Source: Marisa cornuarietis
Lineage: Eukaryota > Mollusca > Gastropoda > Architaenioglossa > Ampullariidae
Reading direction: 5' to 3'
NCBI GenBank assembly: GCA_004794655.1
Contig: SMMW01000145.1
Span: 2,095,501 to 2,159,500, forward strand
DNA: 64,000 bases
Shown: positions 37,901 to 49,868 of the stretch, one piece after another
How the letters are laid out: each line of letters begins with the position of its first letter
How positions within the stretch are numbered: position 1 is the first letter of the stretch
Made by a program: the position numbers and the translations under genes
Notes under the pieces: generated by a model
Databases searched by the model: none
What the model saw: the letters and a program-made list of their open reading frames with translations, nothing else
What the model was told of the DNA's origin: nothing

Positions 37901-39181
37901 TATATATACCCCACTAAACTTTAATGACTATGTCTGTGTGCTAAATACAACTAAACATTATATATATATATACCCCACTAAACTTTAATGACTATGTCTG
38001 TGTGCTAAATACAACTAAACATTATATATACATATACCCCACTAAACTTTAATGACTATGTCTGTGTGCTAAATACAGCTAAACATCATATATATATATA
38101 TACCCCACTAAACTTTAATGACTATGTCTGTGTGCTAAATACAACTAAACATTATATATACATATACCCCACTAAACTTTAATGACTATGTCTGTGTGCT
38201 AAATACAGCTAAACATTATATATATATATACCCCACTAAACTTTAATGACTATGTCTGTGTGCTAAATACAACTAAACATTATATATATATATATACCCC
38301 ACTAAACTTTAATGACTATGTCTGTGTGCTAAATACAGCTAAACATTATATATATATACCCCACTAAACTTTAATGACTATGTCTGTGTGCTAAATACAG
38401 CTAAACATTATATATATATACCCCACTAAACTTTAATGACTATGTCTGTGTGCTAAATACAGCTAAACATCATATATATATATATACCCCACTAAACTTT
38501 AATGACTATGTCTGTGTGCTAAATACAGCTAAACATTATATATATATATACCCCACTAAACTTTAATGACTATGTCTGTGTGCTAAATACAGCTAAACAT
38601 TATATATATATATACCCCACTAAACTTTAATGACTATGTCTGTGTGCTAAATACAGCTAAACATTATATATATATATACCCCACTAAACTTTAATGACTA
38701 TGTCTGTGTGCTAAATACAGCTAAACATTATATATATATATATATATACCCCACTAAACTTTAATGACTATGTCTGTGTGCTAAATACAGCTAAACATTA
38801 TATATACATATACCCCACTAAACTTTAATGACTATGCCTGTGTGCTAAATAGACTTCACCGTGCAGGACTTGAACGTGCACCATCGCTCCTCTCGTGTTT
38901 CAGTTGCTGTGCATGCGCTGCCTCCCGACACACAGCTCCACCATCGTCATGGGTCGGAGGGACCAGCCGCAGTCTACGATGTTCTACTCCCGCCAGGTGA
39001 AGACGGTAACGGACCAGTCAGGACCTACGATGCTCTGCTTCCTTGTGGACAATCAGCAGCAGACGACTGCCAGGTGTTGCCTCCAGCTGCCCAGTACATC
39101 GACATGACATGCCACGGTGTGACACCACCAGCGGCAAACGACAGCGACAATGCTTACGTTCAGGCCATGCCCAAGGCATGA
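31374..39181 (+). CDS. Ig/FN3 single-pass receptor with tyrosine-rich tail, 13 exons (631 aa)
   Basis: Exons: 31374-31455, 31649-31782, 32122-32242, 32476-32632, 33179-33309, 34290-34601, 35179-35484, 35780-35950, 36152-36176, 36406-36449, 36722-36740, 37081-37145, 38853-39181; the phases close to 632 codons. Residues 1-27 are a signal peptide. Ig1 (about 28-112) ends DHAGLYRC; Ig2 (113-208) has VVTCRASGYP and NFTC; Ig3 (209-312) has LRLCALAYPSPTVRW but Gln where the second Cys should be. FN3 is 313-414, the transmembrane helix 442-464, then RRRR. The tail has VYENE (Grb2-like YxN), AVYDVLL, TYDALL and QYIDM (YxxM, PI3K-type), so phosphotyrosine signalling is likely. Exon 4 uses a weak acceptor; exon 7 ends at a GTCTGT donor. 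It is a cell-surface adhesion or immune-type receptor; orthology is not assigned. Confidence 0.85.
31868..31911. repeat. CA microsatellite
   Basis: Perfect CA repeat in intron 2 of the Ig receptor gene. Confidence 0.95.
32315..32361. repeat. CTC/ATC trinucleotide microsatellite
   Basis: CTC triplets change to ATC triplets within intron 3 of the Ig receptor gene. Confidence 0.9.
37430..38852. repeat. Minisatellite of about 65 bp with TA-run spacers, about 22 units
   Basis: The conserved 45-base core (CCACTAAACTTTAATGAC, TATGTCTGTGTGCTAAATAC, AGCTAAAC) alternates with TA runs of variable length. The first two units are diverged, the rest nearly identical. It fills the last intron of the Ig receptor gene, and its final unit (TGTGTGCTAAATAG) forms the acceptor of the terminal exon. 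Confidence 0.95.
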
Positions 39182-39198
39182 TGGGTAGCCCGGGTGTC

Positions 39199-39430
39199 GT
39201 TGTTGTTGTTGTTGTTGTTTATTTAGTTGGAAAGTGCTTCCACCTTGCGGTGATTTCGCACTATGGGGGGAAAGGGAGGGGGGAGGAAACCGGAGTACCC
39301 GGAGAAAATCCCCGCCGCCCAGCCCTGCGAACAGGTGTCACATACAGAGAGTGTCCCGAGACGAGATCTGAACCCTGAGCCGCTCACTGCAGTGGTGACA
39401 AGCGAGTGTTTTAACCACCACACTACAGGA
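39199..39430 (-). mobile_element. tRNA-derived SINE (head with A/B boxes, CAA tail)
   Basis: On the minus strand the head reads GTGTGGTGGTTAAAACACTCG (A-box region) and GGGTTCAGATCTCG (B-box-like), then a body containing the reverse complement of GAGGAAACCGGAGTACCCGG, and a (CAA)n tail at 39199-39217. It lies just past the stop codon of the Ig receptor gene and may be in its 3' UTR. An AATAAA follows at 39476-39481. Confidence 0.7.
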
Positions 39431-39481
39431 CAGCAGGCGACAGATAAATACCTCGACCCTGCGGTATCTCTCGTAAATAAA

Positions 39482-41204
39482 GAAAAAAACACGGGTGGGT
39501 GACCCTTGCGCCAGGAAAGTGACAGACGTATCAAGGTCAGGTGACGTCACAGGTAACGACAACAATACAGAAGGCCAGTCACGTGACTGTGGGGAACACC
39601 AAGAAAGAATAAATATATAGTTTACAGAATGTACAGTAGGTTTTTACTCTGAAGATGTATATATATAAACAGATAATACAGGTCTTGCCTGTTTGTAAGA
39701 ATATTGTAGTCATTGTGTTTCCGCTGAGCCCGTAGACGGCGTAGAGTTTACCCAGCAGAGCGCGGCGAGCCACGATCGTGATTCTCTCTTTGCACGATGG
39801 ACCACGATTGTGTCTCTACTGGCAGAACACAATGAGCAACGATACACTTACTATCATGGCTCGTGCTCCACGATCGTGGCTGTGCACTTTCACTATCGTC
39901 TTCAAAGTCATAAATGTTAAGCCCATGTTTTTGAACAGAGAAATATTTTTATCCCGGGCTAAGAGGGCTGCTGCTGTGTACAGGGGGGGGGGGACACTAC
40001 TGGGGGTGGAGATTTGATGAAATATACTCAATATAGTCTTGTACTTACTGTTGTGACTCATGGTCGTGAATATTTAACATTGTTACTTAATTATTACATT
40101 TATTATTATTTTTTGTTTGATGGGTGCATTACGTTTAATTTAGTTGTCAAATTGTAATGTTTCTTTAGTTTGATTTATTTTTATTATCTAAGAGTGCGTC
40201 TGTTTGTTTACAGTTTGAACGGATAGCTTGTTGTTATGGTCTGTTGACAGAATATTTGAAATTGGTTTTTAATACGAGATGATGTGTATTAAGACTATAG
40301 TCTATATACTTCTCTAGTTTTCAACAAACTCTATTAGACCGGACACCAAGCGGTGCTGGCTATTGAAATGTTTTTGGGCCTTGACACCAGGGATTTACAA
40401 CTTGGATTATTAGTGTGTGGAAGACTCTCCCTCGTACCGCCCGCCCCCCTCCCCCCATGGATGGAAACCTGTGGTAGCTGCGATGAGGGCAGGTCCACCA
40501 ACAGCTAGCACGAGCCCCTGGACAGACGACTCTCCGGGCTCCTTGTAATTGTAATCGTAAATTATTTTCCCAGTATATAATAATATGTTTACAATTCGAT
40601 TCTCAGTATCTACATTTCATTAAGTAACGAAATATAGACTGCAAACATTAGGACAAGTGCACAAGTATCTACATCACTACTTGAACATAGAGTTGTTTAC
40701 ACGTGAGTGGTTAGTCAATGATGTTAAAGGATCAAACTTGATGCAAACTTGGTTATCTTGATGCAGCGACGCCATTTGTATCAGAAATTTTGATCGACTG
40801 TCTGAGTCATGTTCATGAAATAAAACCTCGAACATTCGTATTTTTATTCAGTATTAAATATAAGCATCTGTGTCTGTAAAAATTACTGTTAGTGCTTGCA
40901 CAGTTCACAAGAACACAGGGTACATCAGAGAAAGTGTGAAATAAATACTGATTCACATTATCATTGCCGTAACTGTAACGTGCAGCGGGGGGGGGGGTCT
41001 AGGCAGGGAGGGGGTATAGTGTGTCTTTGTTTTACACACAGTGTGTCTGTGGTTTTTCGCTGCCACACAGGCATCAGGTAAATCGTGAAGTTTCGGTTTT
41101 ATTGTATTTCACGTGCGGCCCGGGAAGAGCTCACCCTATGTCCAGGTGGACAGAGGTGGGTATATACACGTAGGCCCAACCGTAACCAGCCAAGAGACGG
41201 CCGT
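39482..41204. other. Intergenic stretch, no supported gene
   Basis: Short ORFs only, no splice-supported exons. It contains poly-G and poly-C runs (39985-39993, 40442-40456, 40985-40998). Confidence 0.4.
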
Positions 41205-41458
41205 AAAGGTAAAGGTCATCCCATAACCTTTTCAGGTCGTAGGGGAGTGAGGTGTTAGAGACCCCACTTTTCTCGGGGCCAGCTTTTACATGAGGGGGGG
41301 TGCCAATCTCCTCTCGCTGCCTTACCTTCTCCAACCCTATATGGAGTCAGGTACCCATTCCCGTCGACTGAGGGAAGTGTGATGCGCTTATCGGGAATTG
41401 AACCAGCGCGCTCTCAGTTCGGACGCCAGCGCTCTAACCACTCGGCCATCCGCTTCCC
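41205..41458 (-). mobile_element. tRNA-derived SINE, second family, copy 1
   Basis: The minus-strand head GGATGGCCGAGTGGTTAGAG (A box) and GGTTCAATTCCCG (B box) look like a class II tRNA (Leu/Ser type). The body continues to about 41205. Related copies are at 45801-46032 and, more diverged, 60535-60735. Confidence 0.75.
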
Positions 41459-42573
41459 CTTGAGGTGGGGAGTGAGGGCCCCTTACACAGAGGCTGCTTT
41501 CTGTCGTCGTTGGAGCTGTCGTCACTTGACTGTCGACGTGTGGCGCTGGTGTTTGCTCCATTAGTATCGCTGTGTCTGTGACTGGGTGCTGGTGTTGAGG
41601 CCGGGGGCTATTGTAAGTGCTACCGGTACCGCTGGAGTGGCTATTGCTGGGACTTGGAGACAGGCGTCAGGGAATCTGTCGAGCTCATGGGAAGGCTGCC
41701 GTCAGTAACCTGGGGTTTTGACCGCTGGAGACGGTGTAAGAAGAGACGACCTGTGGTCCTACAAGACGGGTGACAGGTTCACCGCCATCTTACCAGCCGG
41801 AGGGGAACGTGTCCGCTTATCTCCGAGGTGAAGTGACCGTTACTATGGGGCGCCAAGAGGGGAATTTTCTCAAATTTGCTATTTCTAGCTATACATTGCA
41901 ATGTATAATTATAGAATGCAGCTATATATTGCATTTTATACTTATAGATTGCATTTTATATTTATACAATTCATTCTATACTTATAGATTGCATTCTATA
42001 ACTTCTGACTTGAAATGTATACGGAACGAGGCTGGCTCATTTGCATATGGGAAAAGAAGGTCAAAGACCAACCAATCAGTGCGCTCGTAGTCTCTAGTCT
42101 TGATCACCTCACAGTCACACTTGGTGAGGTCTGTAGGCGGGATGGCAACGGAAGAAACCTGAGTAGATATCTTGCCACTGATATTGTGTAGAGGGAAGGA
42201 ATGTTACACGTGACGCACATTCAGCCGCATTATATTGTTCATTTATCACCAAACTCGTTCTTTAAGGATGGAATGACATTTTCTCATAAATTATTAACTG
42301 CTAAAGGTTTTGGCTGTGTGTTTGCTCGCGGATGCAAATCTGATGAGTCGTGAGACAGACCACGACAACCATGAATAGTATTATGTAAGCCTATGTTTTT
42401 TGTTTAAATTTTGAGTTAAGAAAATAGAGTGATGACTAAACGTATAATTATTTCAATTTTTTTTTTTTGATAAATGGTTCACTTTCTAGTGGAGAGGGGG
42501 AGGGGCGCAGTATTTGTCTTTCGCCTACAGCACCGCAGCCTTGCGCCGGCCATGGAGGTGAATGAGTGACTTA
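41459..42573. other. Intergenic stretch between Ig receptor and transporter genes
   Basis: No supported gene. A run of imperfect TATAGATTGCATT units (about 41890-42000) is the only internal pattern noted. Confidence 0.4.
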
Positions 42574-42646
42574 CTCAACACAAGAAATGCAAAGAGTATT
42601 TCAAAGTTTTGCTTTATTCTCTTTGCATTATTCTTGTGTTTTTGAG
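42574..42646. repeat. Inverted repeat over the transporter stop codon and poly(A) signal
   Basis: CTCAACACAAGAAATGCAAAGAGTA at the left pairs with the right arm 42616-42646, which contains the last codons and stop of the transporter. The AATAAA signal of the minus strand (42613-42618) lies at the loop edge. Confidence 0.7.
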
Positions 42647-44525
42647 GGACTGGCAACAAGATTGGACAACTCGGCGAAGCTTTGGGTAGGGTCGTCCGGG
42701 AACATTTTCCTGGCCTTGGCGACCAGCAAGGCGACGGCGGTCAAGATAATACTGAAGACCTTGGCGGCCAGCTGTACTCCCTGCAGCTGGTAGCGCAGCT
42801 GGTCATTGTCATACAGCCGACACGAGCCACGCCCCGCACACGTGCTTTCCCACTGGATGCAAATGAGGTCGATGATCTTGCCAAACACTAAAGGCCCCAG
42901 CATCCATCCTACAAGAGAAAAAATGGCAAAAAGGAGAGAGAATGAGAGAGACTTAAGAGATGTAAAATAGAGAATACACACAATAGAGAGAAAGAAGAGC
43001 AGAGAAGTAGAGAAATGAGGCTTAACAACAACAACAACAACAACAAAATAATGTCACACGATGAGGCAAAAAACAAGATGCACAGAAGAATTCTAAATAT
43101 TTAGAGGCTGTAGCAACACAGCAACAGACAAACACAATGCAGGAAGTACAACAAACAAGAAACAAAAATAGTAGATAGTTGACACAGACACTCGTGTACT
43201 TATTGCACGTGTTTCAAAGCTAAATATTGTTGCACAACAGCAATTTAACCCTTCAAAACTCTTATAGAGTAGCAGTGATATTAGGTAAGTTGCTCTTTCT
43301 AAACAAGGTAAAGAATACATTTTTGTAAACAAAGTATAGAATATAGCTTTTGTAAACAAAGTGGACAATAAATCTTTTGCCTGTGAGACTGTAAACTTCT
43401 TTCATAATGCGTGTGGTGGCACCTCGTACAACATGATGCACGTGTCTGTATGCCTTCATCCATTTGTGTTTTCAGTCGATTGTTTGTTTACATGCGGCGT
43501 TTCTCACCTGTGATAGACATGTGCCGTTTCTTACCTATGATAGACATGCGGTGTTTCTTACCTATGATAGACATGGCAAAGGAGTTGAAGCCCAGAGCCA
43601 GAGCTTTGTCCCGGTCTTCCACGGACCTGTGGTAAAGACAGGTGTAAGCGCTACTTTGAAACATGTGGTTGTCTTGTGGATTAGTTCACACAGTGATTAC
43701 AGGTCAGTCCTGTTCATTGCCAATGCATGTATATCAGGCTGTCCTCACATGCCTTCCAATTGTCAACTCGTCTTGATGTGAGTTTGCTGTGATGTCTTGC
43801 TACTCCGCACAGCGTACATATCACAAGAATGATGTGTTGTTATTATTATTACAGGAAAGCACAATGGCAACAGGTGTTAATAAGACATGTCATGACATTA
43901 CTATTTTGACTTCCTTCTGAATGTTTTCGTACATGAAACTACCTCGTGACTTAGAGGCAGGATGAGGAGCAGGGGCCTTCGTACTTAAAAAAGCTAATTG
44001 GGATCGACGATCATCGCCGGTCCTTTTAAAGCAGCTGCAGACTAAGAAGCATCGTTCTGTTCTATACGATTGTCCAGAGAGGGTGACCTCTTGCCCGGAG
44101 GGTATGGAATGTACATACCTGATGAAAATAATCAGCTTTGGCATGAACATCAGCGAGGTGATGAGAACGCTCACACAGACGAAGGTCAGGTACACGTAGA
44201 GCATGTTACAGCTGTAGTCACAGTGCCCCGCCACCGCCTGACCTCCAGTAATGCACGTGCAGTTACTGTACTTCTGAACAAGAGGAGAACATTGACCTGC
44301 TTGAGTTTGTATCCCTATGAGTGTAAGGTTCAGGTTACAGTAGACCGTTAATTGTGTCTAGTACGCCAGTAACTACTAGCTGCGTGACGAGCAGGTAGCT
44401 GTCAGTTAAAATAGTAGCGGCTAACTAACGGTGGACTCTTCTGAGCAATTACTGAAGACATAAAGTGAAACAAAACGGAGGTCAGTGTATTTTCCGATAA
44501 CTCATAAAACACACACACACACGTA

Positions 44526-44557
<32 letters not shown>

Positions 44558-44867
44558 CGTGTCAACACCTGAGGCAAATTTATGAACGACATCTTATTAT
44601 AAAGACATAACTAAGATATTAATATGAACATAAATTTGAATATGAACATTTGAACAAGATAATCACCGTTCCTGAGCTGACAGAGCAGCCCGCGTGGCAG
44701 GGTGAGTAAAAAGTGCGCATGTCTGATCCGCAGACCGGAAGGAAGTCGTTATCGTCACATGCGCAGTTGTCGAAGCAGCCGATGGTGGCCTCATCAAACG
44801 TTGCTCTAGGCCTGTGGTGTGCAAGGAAACAGGTACAGCAGGGAAAGTTCCGTGTTCACGGTAATAG

Positions 44868-44960
<93 letters not shown>

Positions 44961-45037
44961 CACACATAGGTATAATTACACACACACACACACACATGTA
45001 TATATACACACATAGGCACACACAGGAAACGACGATG

Positions 45038-45080
<43 letters not shown>

Positions 45081-46065
45081 CACAATGCATTTATGATGAC
45101 ACTGCTTGTCTTTCTTTTCTCTTTGTGTTTCCTTTATCTCTTTTCCTCTCTCTCTCTCTCTCTCACACACACAAATCTTTGTCTAACCTTACCCAGGACT
45201 GTTGAAAATAAGGGGCTGCGGGCAGTGGAGAAATATCAGGGGGATGGAGGTGGCGAGGGTGATGAGTTCCACACCCAGGACGAACTTGAGGGCCCCGATT
45301 GGACCCATCTTGAGCCGCTTGGTCAGCCAGCCTCCCACCAGAGTACCCAGGCAGATGGTACCCAGCAAGATACCCGCTGTCCAACAACAATAGTCAATGT
45401 GTGTTAGTGGACGTCTCGTAAGTGAGTGAGTGAGTGAGTGAGTGAGTGAGTGAGTGAGTGAGTGAGTGAGTGAGTGAGTGAGTGAGTGAGTGATATAAAA
45501 TGTCAACTACCGGTGGCCATATTCGCTTTCCAGGCTGGAAGAGAGAAGAGGTTCTCCATGTACTTGGGACCAAAGGAGCCGGCACCCGAGGTTGCGAACA
45601 TGGGGATGCAAGTGGCCACCACCACACAGTCGTAAACAGGGTTCAGCAGCAGACGCTTGAGTGATTTCAGGAACTCTGAAATAAAAGGTGAACCGTACAG
45701 ACTTTAATCAGGGAACATCTGGAACATCTTTCTCTGACCCAGTGTGTCATGCAAGTCCTTAAACGAATTCTCAGCATATTGCGCTACAGGAAAATCAGTT
45801 GTCCTAGTGCAGGTCGCTAGGGAGGGAGGTGTTAGAGACCTCACTCTTCTCGGAGGCCAGCATTAGTTGAGGGAGATGTCGATCTCCTCTTCCTCGTTGC
45901 CTTACCCTCAGGTACTCATTGCCGCCAACTGGATCAAGTGGGGGAAGTGACCTGCGCTACACGGGTAACGAACCGGCACGCCCCTCGGTTCTGACGCCAC
46001 CGCTCTAACCACTCGGCTCTCCGCTACCCCACATGAATACATTGCTCTTCAATACAGCACACACA

Positions 46066-46128
<63 letters not shown>

Positions 46129-46621
46129 ATAGATTGAGCATCATCATCATCATCATCATCATCATCACACTTGTATGTTAGACCATTAAGACTAAGCATG
46201 CCCCTGATAAGAACACCTCAGATTATTCCTACCTTTGATTATTTTTAGAGTCACGAGTTTACTCGATTTATTTGTCTCTGTGGATGACTGGGACGATTTC
46301 TGTTCGTCGTTTGGATGTCGCTCTTTAATCCAACGCGGGAAGAGAAAGAGAGGCAAACTAAACAAGATGGACGCTGACCCGAAGAAGACGTAGCCAAGCC
46401 ACCAGGCACCAATCCACCTCGGGTGCCTTGGGTTCAAATCTGTATCTGAAAAAAAGGGGTCGGGCTTGACATATCCTACACTAAAGTATCTATCTTGTTA
46501 AAAGCAGATTTCAGTCAATGTATTGTCGGTATTTTGAGAATAATGATGTGTGCTGTTGTTATTTTTACTGTCAACAATTATACTTTCTCAAGCTATGTGA
46601 ACTAAGAATCAATCAATCAAT

Positions 46622-46692
<71 letters not shown>

Positions 46693-48636
46693 TAGATACT
46701 CAACAGAAAGATTACTTCTTAAACTATATTGTTGACAATGTCATTGACAAGTTTGTTTTCCTGCAATGCAGATGTTTGCTTATTTTAACTCAGAAGGTCA
46801 AGATTATTTTCGGGTACTTTGTGTCTACACACTAACTGCAATACAGTTGCAAACTGCAGACAAATACAGTTAGTCCGTTGTCTCTTTTTGTGATATTTTT
46901 GTGTCTCCTACCTTGAAGAGTTACGTAGATTCTGCTGAAGACACCACCCAGTCCGTAAGCAAGTGCTGGTCCAATAATTGTTATAGTGGTTATTATTCCT
47001 GATGAAAAAAATAATGATTACAGAAGTTATTATGCTCGCTTGAAAAGAATAGTTTTTATGGCTGTTTCGAAAAAGATGTTTAAAATAATTTTGTACCTGT
47101 TTAAAAATGACGGTTCGAGTAGTTTTTACTTTAGTTATCGCTGTTTGTTATCAAAAATGCTGACATTTTTATGTCCGTTTTAAAAGGGAAATACAAGCGG
47201 ATAAACTGTAGCAGTTTGAAAAATTAGTTTGGCCTCCCGCTAAGTTGTGTACCTGTGATAAAATATGAAGCAGATGCTTAGTTTCAAGCAAAGTTAACAA
47301 AAGGTTGCATGAGGGACACAGCAGGAATATCATCAATATTAACCACCCGAATAAAAGAAGTATATCAACATAGAAACTAAGTTAAATGTGTTTACATTCT
47401 AACAAGGACAAGGCAAGCTGATTGCAGGCTGTATGGCCTACCCATGTAGAATCCTGTCTTCTCCTTCTCTACATTGCCATCAACGTAGACCGTAGTAAAG
47501 GGCGACCTTGGAGTCTTGGCCACGCCCTGCAGGACCATTCCGAGTACAATGATTGTGAGGGCAGCCTGGGAGGTCCACCTTGTGATCATACATGTACACA
47601 TATTATTATTATTGTTATTATTATTATTACTAGTACTACTACAATCCGTGATTCTCATTGTATGGTAACTGCATACAGCACTAAGGGCTATTTAAACCTT
47701 GCAATAAACTCCACTTTGTAGAGTTTGCAAGCCGTGTTGGTGGTGGTGGTCTCGACGATGACGACGACAAAAAAAACATGGTAAACATCGTCAATATCTT
47801 TATTATTAGGAATGTCGATGACAGCCACAGTGATGAAGACCAGTACAATGATGTGATAAAAGAACTCTCGCCCTTTGCCTCACCAAGTATGTTTGAGAAT
47901 ACAGACACAGATAAAGCGCCACAAACTCTAAGTATGATTATATTCACCAAACAAACCCCTGACATCTCTGAAGGTATGTTACCTACTTCATACTGATGTC
48001 ACGTGCAACCTCACTCGATGTTCCGTTCCTCAGTCCCGTGTCCTGGCAGTCATTCAACGGGTCGTTTCCTCCCAAACGATGAGGTTCGCACAGTTGCCCG
48101 TGGAACGACTTTGCTGACGCAGCGGAAGTGACGGAACCGGAAGTCCCGTTGAGACTTGGACTAGGAGCTCCGAACAGGAACATGGGAAGGGCGCACACGA
48201 TGCCAGAAATTCCGAACAGGATGGAAGCCCCACCCAACGCACGTGGGATGTGCACCTGTAGTTTGAAAAAATATGGAAGCTGTGATAAGTGGAGTGAAAC
48301 AATAACAAAATAAAATAACAAAATAACAAAATAACAAACCTTGTGACAGGACTCTCGGGAGTAGACCTGAGGTCAGCAACACAAGAGTTTAAATTATGGC
48401 AGAACTTGGGGGTCTGTCTGTGGACTGTCACTGACATTCTACTCTCTTCCACTAATACTTCTTCCCAGTCTGCCAGTGCGTCTGTGTGCGTGCAGGCTCG
48501 CGTGTATTTCTGTGCGTGCGTGTGTGTGTGCATGTTATACCCATGCTGTACCCGCACGTGTACATTGCATGTGTTTATGTGTGTTTTATTTAGCTATTTT
48601 CTATTTTACTATTGTAAACCATACTACCATTACTCC

Positions 48637-48670
<34 letters not shown>

Positions 48671-49868
48671 CACGCGCCCCGGCAGATGATGCCATCAATA
48701 TCACTCACTCTAGAGGCGGCGTGGCTGACGAAGAGAATGATGACGAGAAAGCCGACGTCATTGGCAGCCATGATGAGTCCAGTTTCTGAACTGCTGAACC
48801 CGAAATGGCGCTCCAGGGTCGTGACCTTAAGAAATGGGTCACAATACATTCCTGTGTGAGATGTTTGGCATATGGGTAAATATTTATTTCTTGGCGGTGC
48901 GTTCTCGCCTCGACATGATAAATTGTGAAGTTGACAGGAGGAGGATGAATACTCTATGATGCTGATGACTGTGTTGTACAATAACTAACATGATTACAAG
49001 AATTCGCTCTTGTAACTCTGATGAACATGAGCACAATCAGAAGGAGCTTTGCTTGCATGTCTGGTTGTCAGTTATTCTTAGCGATGGTGGTGGTCAACTT
49101 ATAAATACTGTAAGCAGCTTTAAACGTTTCTTTGAAGTTTCAGTTGTGACTTTAATGAACAGTAGATATTAATAAGATAAGAAGTAGGGGATTATTCGAT
49201 ATTGACTCTTGGATGATTAAAAAAAAGACAGAAATGAAAATAATATTTCAAAGGGAGTCGAGGGTGAAACATAAAGAAATAAATGAACAATGTGTGGATG
49301 ATAGAAACACGAGAAGTACGTTCTAGAGTCGTTAAGGTCGCCCACAGATTGTTTTGTTTCATGTCAGATATTTTATATGTTCTGGGGCTACTGGCATGGC
49401 GCTAGCTAAATAGTTCATGCAAAGCCTTCACTTAAAGTAAGCCTTTTAAACGGGAATTTTGCTGAATGCTTTCACACTGGCACCGAGGGCGAATTTGCAC
49501 CTAGTCGCTGGGTCATTCTTCAGCTAAACATACATTCAATGGACAAATTTGGTGACGTACATAGCATATCATGATCTGTGAATACCGCAAGACCCAGGGG
49601 TAAATGCTTGGTCCTCGTGTGCACGAGTGTCACTTACCTGTGACGTGACGTACGAGCTGAGCGTCATCGTCAACAGACTGCAGACGCTGAAAAAGCCGGT
49701 GAATGACGTCATGTTGGCGCAGAACCTGAGAGCCGCTGGTTTGCAGGAGCCGATTCCACACTCCGGGACATAGTCGCTGTCTGGGTTGGTGTTTACTCTC
49801 CTGTAGGTGTTGCTGACAAAACTCTCTAAACTCTGTCTGCAAGACTGTGTGGAGTCCTGTAAAACCAT
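42628..49868 (-). CDS. SLCO: OATP/SLCO organic anion transporter, 12 exons (682 aa)
   Basis: Exons (minus order): 49638-49868, 48709-48825, 47987-48255, 47442-47578, 46912-46998, 46233-46445, 45511-45675, 45193-45376, 44667-44811, 44119-44273, 43562-43626, 42628-42908; the phases close to 683 codons, normal for OATPs. The product is a 12-helix plasma-membrane exchanger of large organic anions. Diagnostic features: CGIGSCKPAALRF and SYVTSQ-VTTLERHFG (helices 1-2), the family signature HPRWIGAWWLG at 288-298, and a Cys-rich Kazal-like loop (480-540, CACDDNDFLPVCGSDMRTFYSPC, then CTC..HCDYSC). Near the end is GPLVFGKIIDLICIQW. The start is set at the Met encoded at 49868; the frame stays open upstream to about 49973 without another Met, so an extra 5' exon is possible. 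The stop is at 42628 with AATAAA 10 bases beyond. The subfamily is not resolved. Confidence 0.92.
43508..43575 (-). repeat. 27-bp tandem triplication of an exon end and splice donor
   Basis: The segment ATGTCTATCATAG/GTAAGAAAC at the 3' end of transporter exon 11 occurs three times at 27-bp spacing. Donors fall after 43562, 43535 and 43508 (the last as CACAG/GTGAGA). As 27 is a multiple of three and no stop occurs, all three donors keep the frame and would add 0, 9 or 18 residues. Confidence 0.85.
44869..45080. repeat. Compound CA/TA microsatellites
   Basis: Long CA runs at 44869-44943 and 45040-45079 with TATATA between, in transporter intron 8. Confidence 0.95.
45420..45492. repeat. GTGA tetranucleotide microsatellite
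   Basis: About 18 perfect GTGA units in transporter intron 7, close to the exon 7 donor at 45510. Confidence 0.95.
45801..46032 (-). mobile_element. tRNA-derived SINE, second family, copy 2
   Basis: The minus-strand head GAGAGCCGAGTGGTTAGAGC with GGTTCGTTACCCG as B box; the body matches 41205-41458. It is in transporter intron 6. Confidence 0.7.
46058..46168. repeat. CA and ATC microsatellites
   Basis: CA run at 46070-46126, then ATC triplets at 46140-46166, in transporter intron 6. Confidence 0.95.
46608..46691. repeat. AATC tetranucleotide microsatellite
   Basis: About 20 AATC units in transporter intron 5. Confidence 0.95.
48636..48671. repeat. TCTG tetranucleotide microsatellite
   Basis: Nine TCTG units in transporter intron 2, about 40 bp from the exon 2 donor. 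Confidence 0.95.

Noticed and set aside
37430..38852. CRISPR-like array of regular repeats with spacers
   Set aside because: The spacers are variable TA runs, not unique sequences, and the locus is an intron of an animal gene.
44663..45205. ORFs of 94-140 aa made of His-Thr or Cys-Val repeats
   Set aside because: They are translations of CA/GT microsatellites inside a transporter intron.
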